Source: Posidonia oceanica (Eukaryota > Streptophyta > Magnoliopsida > Alismatales > Posidoniaceae). From it: a stretch of DNA of 64,000 nucleotides. Of this stretch, positions 32,601 through 43,128 are shown piece after piece. Position numbers and translations under genes: made by a program. The stretch lies in contig JAZBRS010000050.1 of assembly GCA_037176725.1 (NCBI GenBank), forward strand, positions 19,362,001 through 19,426,000, in the 5' to 3' direction. A model generated the notes under the pieces. That model searched no databases and had not been told where the DNA came from. It worked only from the letters and a program-made list of their open reading frames with translations. Every line of letters starts with the position of its first letter. Position 1 is the stretch's first letter.

Positions 32601-35600
32601 CCCGTCTTCTTCGGCGAGCTCAAAGCTCGCCTCGCCGCTCCGGTTAGCAGAAAGCACCACCGACCCTCGCCCGAGCTCCGTGTAGTCTCTGGGAACACAG
32701 CCCTACCTCTAGAACCCATCCTCGACGTCCCGATCACCTGGTCTGCTTCAGAATCCCCTGTCAACCTCCGTCGTCTTCTCCGATCTGCTTCAAGCCACAC
32801 CACAAGCCGCCGATGCCACTCCAACCTCCGTGCAGCTCCGGAACAACCCGCCCGCCGTTCAGCGCCTCACCAACAGCCCTCCTCCGCCGTCCTCGGCCAC
32901 TGGTAGCGATCTGCTACAGTGGCCCATCTACTGTGTTCTACTGTGCATTTATTTCTCTTAACTAAGCTAATTTTGCCATGTATTGCATTTCTGGCTTCTG
33001 TTTTTATTTTATTGCATTCTAGTCCTGCCATCGTTTAAGATTCATTTAAGTTTAAATTTAAATCATATGAAATTGCATGAAAAATCTAAAAAATTGTCTA
33101 ATTGCATGTTAGTCCTCCTACTGTGTTTTCCTTTTAGATTTATTTTAGTTCAGGCCCTGCATGTTTTTTTTAATTGCTTTTCAGTCCTCTGCTGTTATAG
33201 TTTATTTATTTTTCTTTACATTCAATGTAGTTATTTATCTTATTTACATTCTAGTCCATTTACAGTTCATTTAAGTTTCTGCTCTTTATTTTTTAGTCCA
33301 GCATCTTTTCATTATTGCATTTCAGTCCTTTAGTTGATAATCTCATTTAATGCTCTGATTTTACCTTAATAAATTGCATTTTAATCCTGTCTTTTCCGTT
33401 ATTTGCTTTTTAGTCCTCTGATCTGTTAATCAAAGCATTTATTTTTCATCTTTTCTTACTGCATTGCATTCTTTCCCCATGCATTATGATTTTTGCACAT
33501 AGGTCCTTCATTTGCATACACAGCATCTGTTTTTAGCATTTTTTCTTATAAAATTGCATTTTAGACCCTGCATGTTTTAAAATTACACATAGGTCCTCTA
33601 CATGTTTATAAAACTCATTTAAATGTATATTTTTGCTTATAAAATTACATTTTAGACCCTGCATATTTAAAAATTGCACATAAGTCCACTGATTAATTCA
33701 CAGACCATTTAAAATCACAGTTTTCCTTATAAAATTGCATTTCAACCCCTACATGTTTCAAAATTGCATGTCAGTCCTCCACATGATTTCAAAACTTATT
33801 CAAATGCATGTTTACCTTATTAAATTGCATTTTAAACCCTGCATTTTGTAAAATTGCACTTAGACTCCCAAGTTTTCAAAAACCTTGCATATAAGTCTCT
33901 AACTTTTCAAAATTCTTGCATTTAGGTCTCCCACTTTTTCAAAACTTGCATATAGGTTCCTAAGTTTTCTGAAAAGTCATTCTTAGGTCCTTTCTTGCAT
34001 TCCTGCATGCATTTACACCCATGCATCTTTGCATCTAGCATCTTTGCACACACTTAAGCATACTTAGCTCCCATTTACATGGGAGGACCTGTTTTGCACA
34101 CCCCTAGAATCTCCTTTACACTTAGATCCATTCTTCTCCCCTGTTCTGGCCCCTCTGCCTTGAAGCCAGCATATCTTCTGATCTGGCCGCCGGATCTTCT
34201 CAACCAAGTTACCTGGACGACCTCGGTGGAGCGCCCTTCCACATGGACCAAGCATTTCTCAGATCAGGCTTCAGATTTCCAAGGTAAGTCCTTCTGAACC
34301 CCTGCAAAGCATTCATTTGCACATCATTTGCATTGCATGCATGGTTTTTGCCTTCTGTTTCCTCGAGCATATAGACTAGGACTCCCTCTTCCTATCTATC
34401 AACTCTGTCTCCTCCTTTCGCGTACTCTCAGTGCCTTGTATTGTGTTTCCCCTGGATTCACTACTAATTGCGACTTTCTTCCCCCTTTTCCACGATCCGA
34501 TCGCATCGCGAGCTTTTGGCAGCGTGCGAGGCATATCGTGGGACACTTTGGTGGGAAACAGTCGCAGGACAGTGGTAATCCCTCCAATTGCTTCCTTTCC
34601 CCTTTGTAGGTCTTCACATCTACATTGCGTGGTCTTTAAGCGGCGCTTATTCTTACACTTGCATCATTTACCTCCCCTTTGCTTCTCTTGCTCTTCCCCT
34701 TTGCATCTGCATCCGCATGGCTTTATCAAAGTTTTATTTCGCCTGCTTTGGCACCGTTTTGCGTGCCTGTTTTGTTTTGGCACCGTTTTGTGTGTCTGCT
34801 TTCCTTTTGGCACCGTTTTGCGTGCCCGCTCTGTCTTTGGCATTGTTTTGTGTGCTCGCTCTGTCTTTGGCATCGTTTTGCGTGCCCGCTTTGCTTTCTT
34901 GCACCGTTTCGCGTGCCGCTTCTGTTTCTTGCACCGTTTTGCGTGCCGATCTTGTTTTCTAGCACCGTTTCGCGTGCCGCTTCTATTTCTCACATCGTTT
35001 CGCTTGCCGCTTCTGTTTCTTGCACTGCTTTGCGTGCTGGCTTTGTTTTCTTGCACCGTTTCGCGTGCTGCTTCTGTTTCTCACATTGTTTTGCGTGTTT
35101 TATGCTGTTTTCTCTTGCATGTCACCCGCATTGCTTGATTTTATCGTCGTTTTTCTTTTCCGCTTGCATTTGCATATAGGGTAGTGATGCTTACTGCCTG
35201 GAGTTCTCACGAGCTAGGTTTTGCCCGGTTCGAAACACAGACAGCGTTGCTGAGCGCTTAGACTGCATGTTTACTTCCTTGCATTGCATCCCATCACTTA
35301 TAGCACACCTTTGAGCATTCATTCAGGCATTCATTGGCACTTAGGCATTCAAACCTGCATTTCCCTGCGTATGCGAGCGTAAGCCTAGAAAGACCGATTC
35401 TCGGGCGTGTTGGGGGTGCCTAACACCTTCCCTGCACGTAACAGGAGTCCTTGCCCAGTCTTTTGGCCCGCAATGACCATATTGCCCTTATTCTAGGCAT
35501 GAGTCATATCATTTGCATTCATTTGCATTTGTTTTCCTTTGCATTGCATCCTTTGCTTGGTTTTGCATGTTAATTCACGTATTTCCCCCGGTTATCCTTG

Positions 35601-35796
35601 TCTCCCGATAATAGACACGGTGGCGACTCTGAATTGTCTTATCTTCTTCTTTTCTTATTTTTTCTCCTCTGTTTCAAGTGTTTTCGAGTTGAGCCTTCCT
35701 CCTTGGACATAGCCGCTTATAGTGAGCCCGATTCCGATCGGTGCACGCGAGCTTTTGGCAGTGTGCATGGACGATCTAAACACCGGGATTACTACA
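29595..35796 (+). repeat. 3' LTR of element B (6.2 kb)
   Basis: Starts TGTTGACACCCC and ends GGGATTACTACA. It is homologous in opposite orientation to the A LTRs and in the same orientation to the C LTR, with strong divergence. Landmarks: A-rich low complexity 30290-31040, CT-rich 31060-31340, GC-rich 32200-32900, degenerate repeats 33000-34020, GGCAC/GTGCC minisatellite 34738-35110, primer-site-like motif 35621-35629. Near its end it has a roughly 45-base segment absent from A and C but similar to D (35742-35785). No protein-coding gene is seen in it. Confidence 0.9.
34738..35110 (+). repeat. LTR minisatellite of element B (GGCACCGTTTTGCGTGCC)
   Basis: About eleven units of 30-36 bp with cores such as GGCACCGTTTTGCGTGCC. 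Variation is mainly in the linkers; one arm (GTGCC or GTGCT) is sometimes changed. Same family as 1125-1390. Confidence 0.75.
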
Positions 35797-35801
35797 CTAT
35801 G
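35797..35801. repeat. Presumed target duplication of element B (CTATG), right copy
   Basis: The five bases right of the B LTR are CTATG. The intact D LTR reads ACCTACTATGCATTGG at 46881-46896, so B split this site. The left copy would lie outside the window and cannot be checked here. Confidence 0.6.
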
Positions 35802-36281
35802 CATTGGAAATAAACGTGCTATCTATGTGCTCAGTCACGCTACTAGTGTTCCGAACTGGGTGGACCCTGGTTTGTGAGAACTCCTAAGCAGTAAGCATCA
35901 CGGCCCTATATGCAGATGTAGGCGATAAGACAAAACAGCGGGGAAACCAAGCAATGCAAGCGACATACGAGCGATAAAGCAAAGCAGGTACAGAAAATGG
36001 TGTGAAATTGCAGAAAATAATGCAAGGCAAGGAAAACGATGCAAAAGGTAGAAAGTGATGCAAAGAGGCGCGAAAATCCATGCAAAGGAGCGGGAAAACA
36101 ATGAAAAATGCAGAAAACAGGGCAAAACGCAGAAAACGAGGCAAAACGGGGTGCGAAATCGAAACAAAGGGGTGGGCAACATGCATTGGGGTTGCAGCAA
36201 GCCATAGAAGCGAAAAAGTGCGAAAAACAGCAAGCAAAGCGAAATCGACGCTTTAAAATGGCTGACAGCCATCTGCAAGTA

Positions 36282-38418
36282 TTGGACGCTGGCAACACCA
36301 GCGTCCAACGTTGGACACTAGCAATGCTGGCGTCCAACACCTGCTGGAGGCAGACAGCATGCAGATTTTGAAAAGCAATGCATTCTAACTATATGGATGC
36401 AATACAGATGCAAAAATACAACTAAATGGGTGACTAACATGCAAATCTAACCTAACCGAAGATTAGAAGAGGAATTAGAGCAAGGAGCATGCCAGAATCA
36501 AGGATTCAAGCTAGTAGGTTGTTAGACGGCTGTAAGCTGGGCATCCAACGTTAGACGCCAGAGTGGCTGGCGTCCAACACAGAACAGAAGACAGAGGAGA
36601 GAAGGGAGCATACAAGTGATAGGTGAGAATAGGGATCATGCATTTGGGTTACTGGAGATGAGCATGGGGCAAGCAAGCAAACATGGGAAGCATAAAAAAT
36701 TAATTCAGACCTCACCTGCAGGTTGTGCCAGGTCAAAGACGCAACCAGGTCGTTGGACGCGAGCTCGTCCGACGTCCAATGTTGGACGCCAGCTCCAGCA
36801 GCGTACAACGCCCTGGGAGGCACAACACACAAAGAGAACATGCATAAACAAGCAAATAATCCACAGAAATTAAAGAACAGTTGCTACTGATGCTAGACAT
36901 GCATAGGAACACAGGAGATAAGCAAACAAGGAGATCAGAAAGGCATGTAAGCTTTAAACAAATGAATGAGAAGCCAGGACGTTGGACGCTAGAGCTAGCA
37001 GCGTCCAACGTTGGACGCTGAAGGCTCTGGCGTCCAATGACCTAGACCTGCAGACTCACTTGCTCTAAAGGGGGAGCTCAGCTCAAACCCCACCTACATG
37101 CATGCAGATGAACCAAGGCATATTAGAGCAAAATAAACATCCACAGCAAACGTGGCAAGCATTTAAACCAAGAGAAAAAGATAAAGAGGAAGCATGCATA
37201 AGAATATAAGCTTAAAACTTGCAAAAAGGGAATGAGCAAATTAAAGAAATCCTAGCAAACCTAAGCATGATTGTCATAGGGGCCAGGCATCTCTAAGTAG
37301 GCATGGGTCACAAAATAACATCAAAAATATGCATGTTGTAGGCATGGCAGCAAAGCAAAGCAAACAGAGGTGTTGGACACCAGGAGAACCAGCGTCCAAC
37401 GTTGGACGCGGCTCACCCTAGCGTCTAACGCAGGCAGGAGACAGACCGGACTTAAAGCATGCAAAAAGGTTTCAAACAAGCATGGAATAAGCTAGTAGGC
37501 ATGGCATAACATCAGAGAACATTTAAGGAAGCATGCAACACAAACTTGTAGAAAAAAAGCTAACAAAAGGGCGTAGAAAGCATCTGAACAAAAGCTGAGC
37601 AAGAGGAGCCGTTGGACATTGGCCTATGCCGCGTCCAACGTTGGACGCACCAGCTAGTGCGTCCAGCACACTAAACTCCATTCCGGCCACAAATCGTGGC
37701 CAAAAGGATTCAGAAAATTGCAAAGTTGCAAGGGAAGACTCACACTAGCATCCATGACCTATAGGGATAGGGTGCTTACCTCATCGTGGCCTGGAATGGC
37801 GTGTCGACCTCCTTCACCGGTGCTGCGGAAGTGGACGACCAGCTGACTCCGGTGAGCTCGTGCGGGCTGCTAGAGGCACGGGAGAGGTCGACGAATGGTC
37901 CGGGAGGAAGGTGGACACTTGGTTTCTCTCTAGAGGTGGTGAATTGCAGTGGAAATGGGCTGTGCTCCTCCGTGTGTGTTGCGGAAGATGGGTGGTTGGT
38001 GCTGGTTTTGTTTGAAGGGTGCATGGGTTCTGCTGCGAATTGCAGCGGCTTGGGCGGGAATTGCAGGCAAATGGCAGAGGCTCTAGGTGTGGGAAGGCCA
38101 CGAGGATTGGCAGGAGGGGTGTGGGCATGTCAGTCGGCGGCGAGAGAGCCGATGGTGGCTGACAGAGGCGGCAGGGGTCAGTGAGGGCAAGGAGAGCGGG
38201 ATTTCAACTGAAATGGAGAAGAGATGGGTAGTTACTCAAGCTTGGAAGGTAGTGGATGGCGTGGAGTGGAGGAAGGGACAGGTAGTAAGTGCGGGCAGGC
38301 GGTGGATTGGACGGAAGGTGAGCTGGAAGGGGCGGAACAGCCGCTGCTGCAACCGAGCCGTTGGACGCCAAACCAGAGGGCGTCCAACGTTGGACGCTGG
38401 AACAGGGCGCGTCCAATG
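36282..38418. repeat. Seven double-hairpin modules in the left D LTR
   Basis: Each module of 56-60 bp is two hairpins back to back, sharing a central palindrome close to CGTCCAACGTTGGACG. In the first (36282-36338), TTGGACGCTGG and CCAGCGTCCAA pair perfectly over 11 bp around CAACA, followed by a second imperfect hairpin. Loops differ between modules while the GTTGGACGC/GCGTCCAAC arms recur. Spacing between modules ranges from about 170 to 690 bp, so they are dispersed and not tandem. Confidence 0.85.
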
Positions 38419-38656
38419 TTGCATGTTGCCTATTCTAGCGTCCAACCCACTCAGTTGGCAAAAGGCTGCAAAAGGGCTTGGGCTTGGGCCAAAGAGGTGG
38501 AAAAAGGTGTAAAAAGGCTTGAGGTTTTGGCTTGGGATTTAGGTGAGGTTTTGAGCTAGGTTTTGGGCTAGAAAAGAGGTAGAAAAAAGGAGTGCCAATT
38601 CCAGAGTCCGCACGAGCCTGCAGGAGAAAACAACCAACTTCCAGGCTGTCAGAATG

Positions 38657-38730
38657 GGGTGTCTACAGATGCCCCTCCCTGAGTGAGGTGAAGCGTAGCG
38701 AGACCGCTGCTCAGGGTAGACAAGACACCC
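38657..38730 (-). promoter_or_regulatory. Polypurine tract of element D within a palindromic LTR-edge structure
   Basis: The sense strand reads AGGGAGGGGCATC before the LTR. GTCTAC at the LTR edge (38661-38666) pairs with GTAGAC (38716-38721); in A and B the pair is GTCAAC/GTTGAC, a compensated difference. CCCTGAG (38677-38683) pairs with CTCAGGG (38710-38716), and GGGTGTC (38657-38663) with GACACCC (38724-38730). Confidence 0.8.
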
Positions 38731-40340
38731 TACCTGATGCCGGTAGGAGCACAAATTGCTATGGGCGTGAGTCACTTATTCGGCGGATGCACCGGAAATC
38801 ATGACCCGATGCCACAATGCAAATGCGGATGCAGGATGCTAATGCAATGCAATGCATGCTAATGCAAAAGTTAGTGCAGAAGTTATGTTAGATGTTAGTG
38901 CAGAACTAATATGCGATGCGAATGCTGATGCCGGACTAGTATGAACTAGTGCGCGTGCGAGTGCTGTGCATGAGGAGATGCTATGCTAATGCATGGTGGT
39001 TGCTGGCACTAACGCCGATGCATGGGGTGCTATGCTTGCAGAGTGCTAATGCTTGAATGCTAGTGCTCGATTGCTCGCAGGTTCCGATGCTTGAGGTGAG
39101 TGCTTGAATGCTTGTGAGTGCTGATGCTTGGGTGCTAATGCTTGAGTGCTACTGCTTGGGTGCTAATGCTTGAGTGCTACTGCTTGTGCGTGCTTGTGCT
39201 AACGCTGGGGCAATGCAGAGTGATGCATGGAGAAGAAGCAGGGGGGGTCTACGAAGTAATGCGGCAAGTTGGCTGCTTGTCCAAGCTTGCGCAAAAGGCT
39301 ACTCCGGGAGAGCTAACGCGCTTGCCACTTGGGCAGGCTGCTAGTCCAGGGGAGACCAAGGGCCCTTGTCCATTCAAGACAAGTAAGGCAAGCAGGAGCT
39401 CGCGAGGCCGCGAGAAGGAGGAAATGCTTGCCTCCAGGCGAGGCAACAGACGGGCAGATGAGGCAGAAGGGGCAATGCAATGCAGAGGGGGTCCTAAGCA
39501 ATGCGGGAAAGTGAATGCCAATGCAGATGAATGTAGATACTAGGATGCTGTGCAAATGATATGCCTACGCTAACGCTTACTGCACTGAAACTCCTCTGGG
39601 GGAAAGCGGGATGGTGCATGCACGCGGAAAAGTGGAAATGAAATGCAATGCTGTCGCTAGCCAATGCAGGTAGGCCAAGCAACAGGGGTGCCATTCGCAA
39701 AGCTCAGCTATAAATGAATGGCGATGCAAGTGCATGGGATACCTCAGAAAGTAAATATGCTAAAAGTAAAGCAGGGGATGTGCATGCAGCAGCGGGTACT
39801 AAAAGACTCGGGAAAGCGGAAAGCGGGAATTGATGGAAGGACCACAGAGGAGCAGCAGCGCAAATAAGGGCACAATGCATGAGATGCTATGTTGTGGGAT
39901 GCAAGGTATGCAGTGGAATGCCGGGCATGTGGAACCGAGGAAGCGATCCTGGGTTACACACTACTACGAGCATCATCCCAAGCCGGCGATGCTATAAAAA
40001 GAAGCATGCGGGCGACGAAGATGCTGCCTTAGGCAATACGTGAACCTAGGGTTCAGATCCTAAGCACGCGATGCCCGTGTAATGATGAGATGCAGTACTA
40101 GGACTGACTCTACAAGGCATACAAAGAAGCTATATGATGCTATGCAATGCGAATGCTGTGAAATGCTGTGTACAACTAGGTGGAACGCGGGGCATGCGAA
40201 ATCGTGAAAACGATCCTGGTCGTGCGATGACCGCGGGGTGATGAAATGTTAATGCCATGCAACAAAATGCTATTATACTAAGATGAAATGGGTGATGAAA
40301 TGCTAATGCCATGCAACAAAATGCTATTATACTAAGTTGA
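38731..40340 (-). other. Low-complexity interior of element D
   Basis: Dominated by ATGC-rich degenerate repeats, notably 14-bp units like GTGCTAATGCTTGA (39040-39200). A 39240-39530 stretch resembles the A spacer only weakly. No credible gene. Confidence 0.5.
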
Positions 40341-40344
40341 AATG

Positions 40345-41090
40345 GGTGATAGGTTAACGGACCTATCGCCGGATAGTTAGGGCTATCAGCCCGCGGGGAG
40401 TTAACGGACTCACCAGCGGATAGTTGGGGCTATCAGCCCGATGGATGGTGACAGGCCAGTGAGTCTGTCAGGCAAGAGGGGTGATTACAAGTGCGACAGC
40501 TTATAACCACGAATGCAACGGGAATGCCATACCGGAGGGTGTGGCAGAGGTTCGTAGACGCTCCCGTAACAGTTAGGGATGTCAGCCCAAATGTAGATGG
40601 AAATGGAATACCATGGGGCAGCTGAATAAAGATGCCCCTGGTATCAATGAACGATACCAGGGGGCAGCTGAAGCGTCCCTGGCATCAAAAGGCAAGGCAG
40701 AGACAACACTAACGGGTTTCTCAGCCGAGTAGTTAGGGCTACCAGCCCGAATGCAGTGAGATGGATGTAAGGGCTCACCGTGCAAAGTGCAATGACGGTG
40801 GAGGATGCAATGAAATAATGCAAATGCAAGGTGATAAGTTAACGGACTTATTACCGAATAGTTGGGGGTATCAACCCGTATGTAGCGCCGATATGCGGGA
40901 TGACATTTTGACGGGCGTTAACCGAGCAGTTAGGGCTACCAGCCCGATGCAGAGGAATGCAGAGTGATAGGTTAACAGACCCATCGCCGAGCAGTTAGGG
41001 CTGCCAGCCCAGATGCAGAAATGATGGCGCGATAAAATAATAGGTTGACGAACCCATCACCGAGCAGTTAGGGCTGCCAGCCCAGATGCA
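40345..41090 (-). repeat. Covarying short-hairpin array of element D, first block
   Basis: Mixed units with shared loops: GATAGG-TTAACGGA-CCTATC, GATAG-TTAGGG-CTATC, GTAG-TTAGGG-CTAC, GCAG-TTAGGG-CTGC and a GACAG/CTGTC unit (40449-40469). Several are imperfect, for example GATAGG with CCCATC near 40971. The three-arm segment lies inside: ATACCATGGGGC (40608-40619), GCCCCTGGTATC (40634-40645) and GATACCAGGGG (40653-40663). Confidence 0.8.
40607..40663 (-). ncRNA. Three-arm competing-hairpin segment (element D copy)
   Basis: CCCCTGGTATC (40635-40645) and GATACCAGGGG (40653-40663) form a perfect 11-bp stem with a 7-base loop. ATACCATGGGGC (40608-40619) offers the alternative partner for the centre arm. 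The linker between the alternative arms is longer than in A and B. Confidence 0.55.
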
Positions 41091-42485
41091 GAATGATGCA
41101 AAAAGGAAACAGAAACCCATCGTGATAGGCATGCAATGGTCTCAGCGCGGGCATGCTTCGCGGCGTCACAAGGTGACAAACGAGGTACATGCCAGTCGTC
41201 ACGGACCTACCCAGGCGGTGGGCAGCAAAATTTGAAAAGCACAGAGCCTCTGAGTGAGGCAGGCAAAAATGCTCATCCTTGGCTCCGGTTTTCGAAAACA
41301 AGGAGAAAGGAAGATAAAGATATATTACAGCATGCATGTTTTGGTAGCTTTGGACTCAAAGCAGCTACGCCATGAGGATGCTTCTGTGGTTCCTGACTCA
41401 GGAGATCTCGATCCTCGAGCGACGCCATGTCGAGTGGTGGTCGCTGGCTCTCTTCCTCACTCTTGGTTCGGGATGAGGCCTTAACTTTGCAGAGTATAGC
41501 CTTCGGCTGTAGGGTAACAGAAGCGTTGGAGCAGCTTCTTAGCCTCTGTCTCAATTCTTCAGGGACCGACTACCGCTTTTGACGCTCACGGAACAAGTCT
41601 TTTCTTTTCCCCTCATGAGTGACTGGAGTTGCATCTAGCCTGCCAATGGAGTAGAGATGTCTGCAGAGGAGATGGGAGCGTGCTGCTATGCTCGGAGGGT
41701 GGGGCCAGGTCCTCTTGATAATGCATCTCGTGCAGCTGCCAATGTGGCGCTTGAAGCTGATAGCTGGGGTGGCTTCGACACTCGTCCGAGTCACTCCTCT
41801 CATGAGCGCCTTCTTTCTTCAACTTCTTTCTGCATTTTTTCTTTTGTGCTCAGCATGCATATCATGTTGTCATTTCTTTAGCTCACATGACCTCTATTCT
41901 TTTGGATATGTATGTTTTCGCCCTCTTGGGGTCGCAGTCCCGGATGAGGCGTTGAGAGTTCGACTGATCGGTGTACACCCTCGGCCTCTGCAATGTGTCG
42001 ACAACCTCTGGCTATGCTCTGCTCTACTTTGGTCCTCTCCATGATCGATGGACTCTCTGGTTAAGGTGGATCTCGCTTTGGGAGCATTGAGCTCAGCAAG
42101 ACACTCTGTTCTGCTCTAGTCTCACTCTGTAGCCATATACAAGAGATGGCGCTGCTCGGGCGAGACCTGCCTGAGACTGTCACTGCTTGACATCCTCCAA
42201 GCGCTGCTTGTTTGTCCAAAGCCAGGTTTCTGATTATGCAAATGTTTGTGGGTTTTGTATATTTTAGCAGGGGAAAGGACAAACATGTTTTTGGGTTTTG
42301 CATTGGTTTTGTATTTTTATGATTTTTGTTTAGGAAAACATAAAAGGGAAAACCAGCAGAAAGGTGAAGAAAATATTTTTGCTATTTTTTGTTTTCTTGA
42401 TTTTTTGGTTTTATGCTTTACAGAATGCGATAAATGACAATGCATGATGGCAGATATGTGCAAGATGAATGGGTATGCATGCAGA
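41091..42485 (-). other. Unassigned interior of element D
   Basis: About 1.4 kb with no recognised protein or repeat, between the two hairpin blocks. It includes a CT-rich part (41790-41880) and a T/A-rich part (42240-42430). Its position matches the interval between gag and hairpins, so it may be a remnant of deleted pol flanks or acquired sequence; I cannot decide. Confidence 0.4.
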
Positions 42486-42494
42486 GTGATTGAT

Positions 42495-42715
42495 ATGTGC
42501 GGGGTGATAAGTTGATGGACTTATCGCCGAATAGTTAGGGATATCAGCTCGTATGGTAAGTTGACGGACTTACCGTTGAGCAGTTAGGTCTGCCAGCCCA
42601 GTGATGATAGGTTAACGGACCCAACGCCGGATAGTTAGGGGTATCAGCCCAGTGATGATAGGTTAACGGACCCATCGTCGGATAGTTAGGGGTATCAGCC
42701 CAATGACGATGAATG
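42495..42715 (-). repeat. Covarying short-hairpin array of element D, second block
   Basis: Units include GATAAG-TTGATGGA-CTTATC, GGTAAG-TTGACGGA-CTTACC and GCAG-TTAGGT-CTGC. The GATAAG and GGTAAG units, which share a loop, show a compensated A-T to G-C change. Two later GATAGG units have CCCAAC or CCCATC right arms and pair badly. Confidence 0.8.
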
Positions 42716-43128
42716 CATGCAAAAAAGAAATGTAGGTTTTAAGGTTTTTTGCTGTTTCTATGCTTTTTATGATTTTTGACATGGCAAGAAAACACACAAA
42801 AAACAAAACAAAACAAAACAAAAAAGGAAAGACAGTGCAGGAAACAAAAGAGAGGTAAAAGGGACTTACCTGTCAGCAACCTCGGGAGGGAGGTGCTGGG
42901 TCTGCCCCTACGCTGCTGATGTTGTCGGCGAGATCTGCTGTCGGCAGTACGGGGAGCACTGGGGCTGCTGAAATTGGAGAAGGAGCTTACCTGGACGGTG
43001 CTGCGACTGAACTTGCTATGGATTCTACCGCTGCGCTTCCGAGCGTCCCCCGGACAAACAGGGAGAGACAGGAAGGGGGAATTGCGCTGATGGGAACGAG
43101 AGGACCCACCGGGGCAGAGCCAAATTCA
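42716..43128 (-). other. Spacer between gag remnant and hairpins of element D
   Basis: AAAACAAAACA simple repeat at 42780-42830 and otherwise unassigned sequence; short open frames only. Confidence 0.4.

Larger units (their letters stand above)
1..35796 (+). mobile_element. Element B: Ty3/gypsy (Tat-like) LTR retrotransposon, 5' part outside window, interrupted by element A
   Basis: In the window, B consists of 1-497 plus 26203-35796; the stretch between is the younger element A. Reading along the plus strand it shows a DUF7745-like ORF, a 3' untranslated part, hairpin arrays, a polypurine tract (AGGGAGGGGCATC, ending 29594) and one LTR (29595-35796) that begins TGTTGACACC and ends ACTACA. 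The same order occurs on the minus strand in A, so the piece is the 3' half of an element whose 5' LTR, gag and pol lie to the left. B sits inside an LTR of element D: bases after its LTR (CTATG, 35797-35801) continue collinearly with the uninterrupted D LTR at 46886. Classification as Tat/Ogre-like is inferred from family features. Confidence 0.85.
35797..38667 (-). repeat. Left (3') LTR of element D, partial
   Basis: Collinear with 46886-49756. It ends GGGGTGTCTACA at 38667, followed by the polypurine tract. It contains seven double-hairpin modules (36282-36338, 36521-36578, 36752-36810, 36981-37038, 37372-37430, 37611-37666, 38360-38418). The left 478 bases of this LTR were separated by insertion of element B. 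No gene is seen. Confidence 0.9.
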
